From contig JAUWQW010000012.1 of NCBI GenBank assembly GCA_030610885.1, positions 1 to 37,152 on the forward strand: DNA of 37,152 nt, given 5' to 3'. The position numbers were made by a program, and so were the translations under genes. Positions within the stretch are counted from its first letter, which is position 1, and each line of letters begins with the position of its first letter. A model generated the notes under the pieces. It was not told where the DNA came from. It was given only the letters and a program-made list of their open reading frames with translations, and searched no databases. The DNA is from Candidatus Aminicenantota bacterium. GTDB lineage: Bacteria; Acidobacteriota; Aminicenantia; UBA2199. Positions 30,825-37,152 of this stretch are shown here, piece by piece.

Positions 30825-32681
30825 ATGAAAAAGCGATTCATATTACTCATATTTGTAATTCTTATTGTAGTTATAATACTTTTTTCCATTATTTTTGTTG
30901 TAAATAAAGGTTCAATAAGTAGTGAAAATCTAATCTTTTCTAAGAAACATTTCAAATATGGAGAGAGTGTTGAAGAAAAATTAAGAGCAATTTTACATGA
31001 AAAAAAAGATTTTAAAATAAACCCGAATGAGAGGATAAACAGATTTTATGCTTTTGAAAAATTTACAGGAAGAATAAAGACGGGTGGAATTAGCTATAAC
31101 TCTATATTTGCAATAGATAAATCAGAGATTTCAATAAAGATTAAAAATATAAATGTAGACAGATTGAGCTTTTCTATATTTAATTCAGGAAACTCACGCA
31201 TGTTTTACAGGATATTTGTTTTAAATGGGAAAACAGAGAAACTTATTTATACAAAATCCATGTCAAAAAGAAAGATTATTTCAAAAACAATTAATATAAA
31301 AAACATTCCTGTTAAAGGTAGTTATCTTATCTTAAAAACAAAGGGTAAGGGGTTTGGAGCATGGATAAATCCTTTCCTCTTTAAGTATAATAAAAAGCCA
31401 AAGATATTTATTGTTATTGTGCTTGATACATTAAGAGCTGACCATACTTCATTATACGGATATAGTAGAAATACAACACCATGTCTTAAAAGACTTGCTT
31501 CTGATGGTGTTCTATTTAAGAATGCATACTCAACAACATCCTGGACATTACCTGCTCATGTATCGCTCTTCACAGGAAAGAATTTAATAGAGCACAGAGT
31601 GATGAATCCAAACACCAGAATTTCCTATGATTACCCATTAATTGCTGAACTATTCCAGAAGAATGGTTTTGCAACTATTGCATTTACAGGGGGTGGTTTT
31701 GTAGAAGATGATTATGGTTTTTTTAGAGGATTCCAGTACTATTCAAACATTCCAGGCAATGTGTTCAGTATGAACTCAGCTGAAAGGGTTTTTCAGCATT
31801 TCAAAAACTATACAGAAATTAATTGGGGAAAGGATATGTTTGTTTTCCTTCATACATACCAGCTTCATGCTCCTTATAAGGTGACTCATAAATATTTGAG
31901 GAGTTTTAATAAAGCTCTGGATGAAAATCTTAAAGGTATAAGAAACTATTTGACGAATAATTCTGATTATTTTAAGAATATTGACCCTGAAAACAGAAAG
32001 AAACTAATTGATATTTATGATTCTTCAATACTCTATTTAGATAATGAGTTAGTAGGAAGCGTTGTTGATTTTTTAAAAAGTAAAAAGGTTTATAAAAAGT
32101 CAATGATTGTTGTTTTAAGTGATCATGGGGAGGAGTTTTATGACCACAGTAGCTGGGAACATGGACATACTCTCTACAGAGAGCTTATTAAGATACCTCT
32201 TGTAATAAAGTATCCTGAGAATAAAAAAAGGGGTGTTGAAAACAGATTGAGTTCAATTATGGATATTCCCTCAATAATTCTTGAACACACAGAATTTAAA
32301 AACAGAGAGAATTTTCCTTATTCTGAGATAGAAACAAATGATAGAGTGCTCACAGTACTATTACCTGTTTCTCCAATAATAAAACAATTTCCAACAAAAA
32401 TATCCTTTGTTGACCAAAAATATCATTTTATATTCAATATTCTGGACAAAAAAGGGCTTGATTATTTTACTGAGAAGCCCGATTTTTCTCATATAGAGCT
32501 TTATAAAAATTCAGACATAAAAGAATTGAATAATCTGTTTGGAAAAGATAAAAAGCCTCTTGCAAGATTTATGAAGCTTTTAAATAAGTATAGAATGAGG
32601 CTGAGAAATTTGAGGCTAAAACAAACAGATATAAATTCAGAATTAAAGAGAAAGCTGAAGTCCCTTGGTTATTTGAATTAA
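30825..32681 (+). CDS. Membrane-anchored sulfatase/phosphotransferase-superfamily enzyme
   Basis: 618 residues. One N-terminal membrane helix (KRFILLIFVILIVVIILF) is followed by a beta-rich domain of about 130 residues and, from about 190, an alkaline-phosphatase-superfamily sulfatase domain. Metal and active-site blocks are VLDTLRADHTSLYGYS (from about 200), SWTLPAHVSLFTG, SDHGEEFYDHSSWEHGHTLYRELIKIPLV. At the usual formylglycine site (C/S-x-P-x-R) the sequence is TLPAH, so the nucleophile is probably Thr241, as in phosphoethanolamine and lipoteichoic-acid transferases. A phospho-head-group transferase or phosphodiesterase is as likely as a sulfatase. Start ATG 30825 is preferred to GTG 30807; ribosome-binding site weak. 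Confidence 0.8.
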   Translation: MKKRFILLIFVILIVVIILFSIIFVVNKGSISSENLIFSKKHFKYGESVEEKLRAILHEKKDFKINPNERINRFYAFEKFTGRIKTGGISYNSIFAIDKSEISIKIKNINVDRLSFSIFNSGNSRMFYRIFVLNGKTEKLIYTKSMSKRKIISKTINIKNIPVKGSYLILKTKGKGFGAWINPFLFKYNKKPKIFIVIVLDTLRADHTSLYGYSRNTTPCLKRLASDGVLFKNAYSTTSWTLPAHVSLFTGKNLIEHRVMNPNTRISYDYPLIAELFQKNGFATIAFTGGGFVEDDYGFFRGFQYYSNIPGNVFSMNSAERVFQHFKNYTEINWGKDMFVFLHTYQLHAPYKVTHKYLRSFNKALDENLKGIRNYLTNNSDYFKNIDPENRKKLIDIYDSSILYLDNELVGSVVDFLKSKKVYKKSMIVVLSDHGEEFYDHSSWEHGHTLYRELIKIPLVIKYPENKKRGVENRLSSIMDIPSIILEHTEFKNRENFPYSEIETNDRVLTVLLPVSPIIKQFPTKISFVDQKYHFIFNILDKKGLDYFTEKPDFSHIELYKNSDIKELNNLFGKDKKPLARFMKLLNKYRMRLRNLRLKQTDINSELKRKLKSLGYLN

Positions 32682-32746
32682 GTATTTGATTGTAAACAGA
32701 AAAGAAGAGAAGTTGTTTTTAAGTTTTTAATTAGAACTATTAGACT

Positions 32747-32775
32747 TTGTACTTCGTAATTAAATATAGTATAAT
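32747..32775 (+). promoter_or_regulatory. Promoter of the flavin-oxidoreductase gene
   Basis: TTGTAC followed after about 17 bases by TATAAT at 32770-32775, about 40 bases before the ATG at 32816. A run of further TATAAT-like repeats up to 32800 makes the exact start uncertain. GGAG precedes the ATG. Confidence 0.55.
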
Positions 32776-32815
32776 ATTTATATATAATATAGTATAATTA
32801 TTATGGAGAATAGAT

Positions 32816-34246
32816 ATGGATTTAAAAAAATTAAATTTAAAATTTTCTAAAATAGAGTTGCCCAGGTTAGAGTTACCAAAATTTAAACTTCCAAAGATAA
32901 AGATGCCAGAGCTTAAAATTGGAGATATAAAAGCAAGAATTCCAATTATTCAAGGTGGAATGGGAGTAGGTATCTCTCTTTCCAAACTTTCTTCTGCTGT
33001 TGCAAACGAGGGAGGTATAGGAGTAATAGCTGCAAATGCAATAGGAATGATTGAGCCAGATTATTTTAAGAATGGGCTTGAAGCAAATATGAGGGCTTTA
33101 AGGAAAGAGATAAGAAAAGCTAGGAGTCTGAGTGATGGCATAATTGGTGTTAATATTATGATTGCTTTGAATGATTTTCAAAATATGCTTCAGGTTTCAA
33201 TTGAAGAGAAGGTTGATATTGTATTTCTTGGAGCTGGACTCCCTTTAAGGGGAATTCCAATTGAAGAAATAAAGAGAGCTAATGTAAAGGTTGTACCAAT
33301 TGTAAGTTCAGCTCGCGCAGTAAGATTGATATTCAGATATTGGCAAAAAAACTTTGATACCATTCCTGATGGTGTTGTTGTTGAAGGACCAAAAGCAGGG
33401 GGCCATTTAGGATTCAAGGCAGAAGATATAGAAAATCCAGATTTCAGAATTGAGAATATAATCCCAGGGGTTATTAAGGAAGTCAAAGAATTTGAAAAAG
33501 AGTTTGCAAGGGAAATACCTGTTATTGCTGCTGGAGGTATTTTTAATGGGAAAGATATTTATAAGTTTTTAAAACTTGGTGCTAATGGTGTACAGATAGG
33601 GTCTAGATTTGTTGCTACAGAAGAGTGTGATGCTGATATAAACTTTAAAAAAAGCTATGTGGACTCAAAAAAAGAGGATATTGTTATTATACACAGCCCT
33701 GTTGGGATGCCTGGAAGAGCTATTTTAAACAGTTTTCTAAAAGATGTTAATTCAGGTGAGAAAAAAGAGTTCAAGTGTCCATGGAGATGTCTTGAGAGTT
33801 GTAAGGCTGACAACGCAAATTACTGTATATCTATTGCTCTTAATAATGCAAGAAAGGGTATTTTAAAGCATGGGTTTGCATTTGCTGGCGCAAATGCTTA
33901 TAGAATTGATAAAATAGTTCCTGTGGAGGAGCTGATAAATGAAATTACAGAGGATTATCTTGCTGTTGTTGAAAATGGTATTGTCAGGATTAAGAATGAG
34001 TATGAAAAAGTAAAGAAAAAGCTCATTGGATTAAAAGAGGAGTATGAAAAAACAATTGAAAGAGTGTCTAACATATTGAAAGAGGAATATAATAAAGCTT
34101 TTACAAGGGGTTCAGCTAAACTAAAAGGTGAACCAGAGAAAAGTTTTAATAAAATTGACTGGCTGAAATCAGAGTATATTGAAAATTTCAAACTAATTGA
34201 TGAAATAAAAGCCAAATTTATGGCAAGAACCTTTGGTTTAATTTAA
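32816..34246 (+). CDS. NAD(P)H-dependent flavin oxidoreductase / nitronate monooxygenase family
   Basis: 476 residues. The core (about 40-385) is a flavin-binding TIM barrel of the NMO/FabK family: PIIQGGMGVGISLSKLSSAVANEGGIGVI at its start, VVVEGPKAGGHLG with the likely catalytic His, IPVIAAGGIFNGKDIYKFLKLGANGVQIGSRFVAT for phosphate/FMN binding, and CPWRCLESCKADNANYC, a four-cysteine cluster seen in related clostridial proteins and possibly binding a metal or Fe-S. Substrate unknown. Unusual additions are five tandem five-residue Pro units at 18-38 (IELPRLELPKFKLPKIKMPEL) and an 85-residue charged helical tail. Followed after 41 bases by the TPR gene, possibly cotranscribed. Confidence 0.82.
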   Translation: MDLKKLNLKFSKIELPRLELPKFKLPKIKMPELKIGDIKARIPIIQGGMGVGISLSKLSSAVANEGGIGVIAANAIGMIEPDYFKNGLEANMRALRKEIRKARSLSDGIIGVNIMIALNDFQNMLQVSIEEKVDIVFLGAGLPLRGIPIEEIKRANVKVVPIVSSARAVRLIFRYWQKNFDTIPDGVVVEGPKAGGHLGFKAEDIENPDFRIENIIPGVIKEVKEFEKEFAREIPVIAAGGIFNGKDIYKFLKLGANGVQIGSRFVATEECDADINFKKSYVDSKKEDIVIIHSPVGMPGRAILNSFLKDVNSGEKKEFKCPWRCLESCKADNANYCISIALNNARKGILKHGFAFAGANAYRIDKIVPVEELINEITEDYLAVVENGIVRIKNEYEKVKKKLIGLKEEYEKTIERVSNILKEEYNKAFTRGSAKLKGEPEKSFNKIDWLKSEYIENFKLIDEIKAKFMARTFGLI

Positions 34247-34287
34247 GAATAAGAAAGCTTTTAATTTTTACAGAATAGGGGGATTGT

Positions 34288-35940
34288 ATGAAATTATTTT
34301 TAAGATTCTTTATTATTTTTATTCTTGTGTTCAGTTCAGGACTTTTAAAAAGTCAGACTCTTGATGAATACATAAAGAAAGCCGGAGATTTCCAGAAATC
34401 TTATGAGCTTGACAAGGCAGTGAACATAATGTCTGAGGCAGTAAAAAAATATCCAAAAAAGGCTGATGCTTATTCATATCTGGGTCTTTATATTGGTATG
34501 CAAGCAGGTACTACAAAAGATTTTATGGAAGCTGGCAACATGATAAATAGATCTTTTGAGATGTTTGATAAAGCTGTTTTGCTCGACCCGGAAAACCCTA
34601 CACCCCGATTTCATCGAGGTTTAATGGGGGTAAATATTCCTGAATTTCTGGGTAAATTGGATTCTGGAATTAAAGACCTGGAAATTCTTATTAAGATGGC
34701 TAAAGAATTCCCGAAAAAAGTCTCAAAGGATATCTTAATAAGTAGTTACAATTTTTTAGCTAAGGGATATCAGAAGAAGAAAGAAAAAAAGAGGGCAATA
34801 CTTGCCTGGAAGAAGGTAATTGAACTTGCTCCGGGCTCAGATCTGGCAAAAAAGGCTGAAGAAAATATTAAAAAGATTTCTAAGGTAAAAATTGATAAAA
34901 AAGTCGAGAAAAAGAAACCGGATTCGCCTGAAATAGCCGGGTTAAAAAAACAAGCTGAGATAGAGCCCGATAATCCAGCACTTTTAATAAAAATTGGCAA
35001 AGCCTATATAGATGAAAAAGATTTCGAAGAGGCAAGGAAAATATTAAAGAAATCGATTGAAATAGACTCAAAAAATATTGAGGCTTATAAATTGCTTATA
35101 TTTGTTATTGGAGAATTGGCTGGTAAAGGATATGATGAGAGAATCTATGAGGATACTGATTTACGCTCAAACCTGGTTTTTGAGTTAATGAGATTCATTG
35201 ATAAAGCCTGTGCACTTTCTACGGATGATGTTGAGATGAGGCTTTTAAGAGGTATAACAGGAGTTGAAATGCCTTTTTTTGTTAATAAACTCGAACAGGC
35301 AATTAAGGATTTAACCTGGATTTCAAAAAGAGATGTTCCGGAATCTTATAAGGCAAAAGCTCTTTTTTGGCTTGGAAAGGCTTATCAGAAGAAAGCTATG
35401 GGTTATTGGATAAAGGTGGTATCTAAATATCCAGAATCAGAAGCATCAAAATATGTGTTTTCTGGATTACGTCCTAAAATTAAACATCTCGATATTTCAA
35501 AATATAAAATGCCAGTTATAACAATAGATTTTTTATTGGGGTTTAGAGATGAATTGGCTCCGCAAACTGTAGTGTGGATTGAAAATAAAGAGGGTAAATT
35601 TATTAAAACCATTTATGTTTCAGGGTTTAGTGGTTATTCTAAAGAAAAACAGATCAATCTTCCAAAATGGTCAAAATCTTCAAATTTTGTTGATGTTGAT
35701 GGGGTTACAAGTGCGAGTATAGATTTAGGACATCATATTTATGTATGGAATTTAAAAGATATATCAGGCAAAATGGTAAATCCCGGGGAGTATTTAATAA
35801 AAGTAGAAGTTTCACATTGGCCGAGTATGGAGTATCAATTAGTTTCAGCAGCAATTAATATAGGAAACGATAAAGATCGAGTTGTAATTGAAGAGGGAGA
35901 CTTGATACCTTATTTAGAGATTAAATATTATCCAAAATAA
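34288..35940 (+). CDS. Secreted TPR-repeat protein with C-terminal DUF2271 domain
   Basis: 550 residues with a signal peptide (LFLRFFIIFILVFSSGLLKSQ). Residues about 23-400 are TPR-like helices in two similar halves: PEFLGKLDSGIKDLEIL...LAKGYQKKKEKKRAILAWKKVI recurs as PFFVNKLEQAIKDLTWI...LGKAYQKKAMGYWIKVV, pointing to an internal duplication. The last 145 residues (from about PVITIDFLLGFRDELAPQTVVWIENKEGK) match DUF2271 with VDVDGVTSASIDLGHHIYVWNLKDISGKMVNPGEYLIKVEVSHW. DUF2271 proteins are periplasmic and poorly known. Strong AATAGGGGG ribosome-binding site. It probably forms an operon with the next gene, 12 bases on. Confidence 0.75.
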   Translation: MKLFLRFFIIFILVFSSGLLKSQTLDEYIKKAGDFQKSYELDKAVNIMSEAVKKYPKKADAYSYLGLYIGMQAGTTKDFMEAGNMINRSFEMFDKAVLLDPENPTPRFHRGLMGVNIPEFLGKLDSGIKDLEILIKMAKEFPKKVSKDILISSYNFLAKGYQKKKEKKRAILAWKKVIELAPGSDLAKKAEENIKKISKVKIDKKVEKKKPDSPEIAGLKKQAEIEPDNPALLIKIGKAYIDEKDFEEARKILKKSIEIDSKNIEAYKLLIFVIGELAGKGYDERIYEDTDLRSNLVFELMRFIDKACALSTDDVEMRLLRGITGVEMPFFVNKLEQAIKDLTWISKRDVPESYKAKALFWLGKAYQKKAMGYWIKVVSKYPESEASKYVFSGLRPKIKHLDISKYKMPVITIDFLLGFRDELAPQTVVWIENKEGKFIKTIYVSGFSGYSKEKQINLPKWSKSSNFVDVDGVTSASIDLGHHIYVWNLKDISGKMVNPGEYLIKVEVSHWPSMEYQLVSAAINIGNDKDRVVIEEGDLIPYLEIKYYPK

Positions 35941-35952
35941 AAAAGATTTAAT

Positions 35953-36510
35953 ATGAAAAGAGTATTTATTGGATTGTTGAGTGTTTTTTTGATAACTTTA
36001 TTTACCCAGCATTTGAGTCATGCAAAAGAAAGCATGTTGGAAAAGATCTATCATTTAGGAAAGGTAGGAAATTTAAAATTAAAGATACCTAAGGATTGGA
36101 AAGAGGAGTTCATGAAGAGAAGCAAAGACACTTTTCCCAGAATTGAATTAACACCTTCTCAGCATATGGCGGGCAAGGTTGTTTTTGTAGTTATGTGGAA
36201 GCTGAAAGGGATGACGAATTTTGATTCAACTGAAGAATTAAAATTGTTTTTGGCTGATTCCGGTAATAAATTACTCGATCGAGCAGAGGAAAAGGAAATT
36301 AAGTTTCTTGAGTTTAAAGGAAAACATTCTTTGGGATATTATTATGTGCTCACTGATAAGAAGCCTGCACCCGGAGAATATAAGGTTTTAGTTCAAGGAG
36401 CTATTAGAGTGGGGAAACTAGCGCTATTATTTTCCATCCTTAGTAATGAATACAATAGCAAAACATTCGAAAATGCCATTAAAATCCTTGCGTATGCTGA
36501 ATACCAATAG
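35953..36510 (+). CDS. Small secreted protein of unknown function
   Basis: 185 residues. A clear signal peptide (KRVFIGLLSVFLITLFTQHLSHA) with a probable AxA-type cleavage near residue 25 indicates export. The mature part is mixed alpha/beta with IPKDWKEEFMKRSKDTFPRIELTPSQ, reminiscent of small periplasmic proteins with a PsbP- or DUF-like fold, but I cannot name a family. There is no cysteine and no membrane helix after the signal. It follows the TPR-DUF2271 gene by 12 bases, so the two are likely cotranscribed and may act together in the periplasm. Confidence 0.7.
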   Translation: MKRVFIGLLSVFLITLFTQHLSHAKESMLEKIYHLGKVGNLKLKIPKDWKEEFMKRSKDTFPRIELTPSQHMAGKVVFVVMWKLKGMTNFDSTEELKLFLADSGNKLLDRAEEKEIKFLEFKGKHSLGYYYVLTDKKPAPGEYKVLVQGAIRVGKLALLFSILSNEYNSKTFENAIKILAYAEYQ

Positions 36511-36888
36511 TAAAGAGTGATGGGTAAATGAGTAAATGGGTGTATGGGTGTATGGGTGAATGAGTGTATGGATGAAGAGTAAAAAAATAACCATTAAACT
36601 AATCAACCAATAAACCATTTAACTATTCAACCATTAGTCTATTCAACCAAGTAGAAAGTGCATGTGGAAGAAGCATTCAGCGTTCAGCGTTCAGCCATTT
36701 TTTTATCAAATCCCAGCCCCCAAATTCCAAATCCTACTTCCTATCTTCTTTTTAATTATCTTCTCCCCTATCGCCTCATTTAAGAATCTATACGAAGTAT
36801 AGATCGTTGACGCACGAAAAAATCTATATGAAAAATTTATCAGGAAGTGGTACCTTTTTTGATGTAATCTATCAGAAGAGGTGTAAAA
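36511..36888. repeat. Non-coding region with short tandem repeats
   Basis: A 378-base stretch with no supportable gene. About 36520-36585 is an imperfect array of GTATGGGT/GAATGAGT units (four- and eight-base period). About 36588-36655 is rich in imperfect AACCATT/ATTCAACC units. CAGCGTTCAGCGTTCAGC repeats near 36678-36703, followed by C-rich then T-rich sequence to 36780. The composition differs from the coding part. This looks like degenerate intergenic repeat DNA next to a decayed transposase. Confidence 0.6.
36786..36804. repeat. Perfect inverted repeat, 8-bp arms
   Basis: ATCTATAC GAA GTATAGAT is a perfect inverted repeat with a three-base centre. No T-run follows, so it is not a standard terminator. 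It could be an end or binding site belonging to the adjacent mobile-element remnant. Confidence 0.5.
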
Positions 36889-37152
36889 ATGGGGTTAACA
36901 ATGAAAGCTAACAAAGAAGTTAGTTAGGAATATGCAAGGAGATATAAGAATGTGCGTAATAGGTAAAAGACATAGTTATTAGAGGAGTTTTTAGAGTTGA
37001 AAGTTTATAATTGGTTTTATGCTTGTTATATTTTAAGGAACTGGGGGAGGAAAGTATTTTTAAGGGGTAAAAATGGTGATATGTTTGTTATTAGAGGTGA
37101 GTTTGTTAAGAGGAAGCGTTACCGCAAGCGTCCCAGGAGATATGATGAGGCA
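36889..37152 (+). pseudogene. Decayed transposase, N-terminal part (continues off the window)
   Basis: One frame runs from ATG 36889 to the window edge with three in-frame stops (TAG 36925, TAA 36964, TAG 36973). Read through the stops it gives an N-terminus (MGLTMKANKEVS, EYARRYKNVRN, LLEEFLELKVYNWFYACYILRNWGRKVFLRG) and a basic stretch ending KRYRKRPRRYDEA. This resembles the helix-turn-helix start of integrase-catalytic-domain transposases (ISNCY/IS481-type), where a KRxRxRRYDEE segment precedes the rest. Three stops within 88 codons show it is inactive. The family is inferred from pattern memory only. Confidence 0.55.

Noticed and set aside
36520-36660. Short repeated units resembling a small CRISPR array
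   Set aside because: Units are 4-8 bases, imperfect and directly adjacent, with no constant-length unique spacers and no cas genes nearby.
36786-36804. Resemblance to a loxP half-site (TATACGAAG)
   Set aside because: Only about nine bases match, the 8-bp asymmetric core is missing, and no Cre-like recombinase is present. It is reported only as an inverted repeat.

Overview
The window is AT-rich chromosomal DNA (about 30% G+C by eye, not counted) from a Gram-negative-type (diderm) bacterium. The outer membrane is implied by a LolB-like lipoprotein, an MlaEFD lipid-transport set, a beta-barrel porin and a TonB C-terminal domain. I cannot name the phylum. Gene order resembles Proteobacteria (lolB-ispE-tRNA-Gln-prs-rplY; merR-tRNA-Pro-surE-yqaA), but ptb-buk, the low G+C and the TonB-linked pseudokinase suggest a less studied, probably anaerobic lineage.

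Layout. Positions 1-136 hold the end of an IS21-like insertion sequence (start of istA plus two 18-bp end repeats). It has apparently cut off the ATPase domain of a sensor histidine kinase (137-1126, minus). From about 1180 to 9834 runs a long plus-strand housekeeping block: lolB-like, ispE (whose reading frame runs through a tRNA-Gln gene), prs, rplY/ctc, rpsF-rpsR-rplI-dnaB and mlaE-mlaF-mlaD, the last with a C-terminal beta-rich, barrel-like extension. An ECF sigma factor with a short membrane partner (9926-10814) and a PilZ protein follow. Era and a CorC-like CBS protein lie on the minus strand.

The middle (13503-19993) looks like an uptake and catabolic locus. An outer-membrane porin and a sodium/solute symporter are read leftward from a perfect consensus promoter. 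A membrane protein, a CitD-CitE fusion and CitF are read rightward. An organic-acid uptake and cleavage module is a reasonable inference, but the substrate is unproven and no citC, citX or citG is present. Next, on the minus strand, come tRNA(CAT), a zinc-ribbon coiled-coil protein, ftsE and ftsX.

The last third carries a tail-anchored winged-helix-like protein, a membrane-anchored coiled-coil protein, a cupin, merR-tRNA-Pro-surE-yqaA, buk-ptb for acyl-phosphate ATP synthesis, a pseudokinase-TM-TonB fusion, tRNA-Asn, a sulfatase-superfamily membrane enzyme, a flavin oxidoreductase with odd terminal extensions, a TPR-DUF2271 protein and a small secreted protein. The right end (36511-37152) is repeat-rich non-coding DNA running into a decayed transposase, so mobile-element remains flank both ends.

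The best leads are the pseudokinase-TonB fusion, the trans-envelope MlaD, the citrate-lyase-like locus, the ispE/tRNA overlap, the sigma factor with its own ECF-like promoter, and a recurring 14-nt gene overlap. I saw no CRISPR array, prophage or recognisable defence system.
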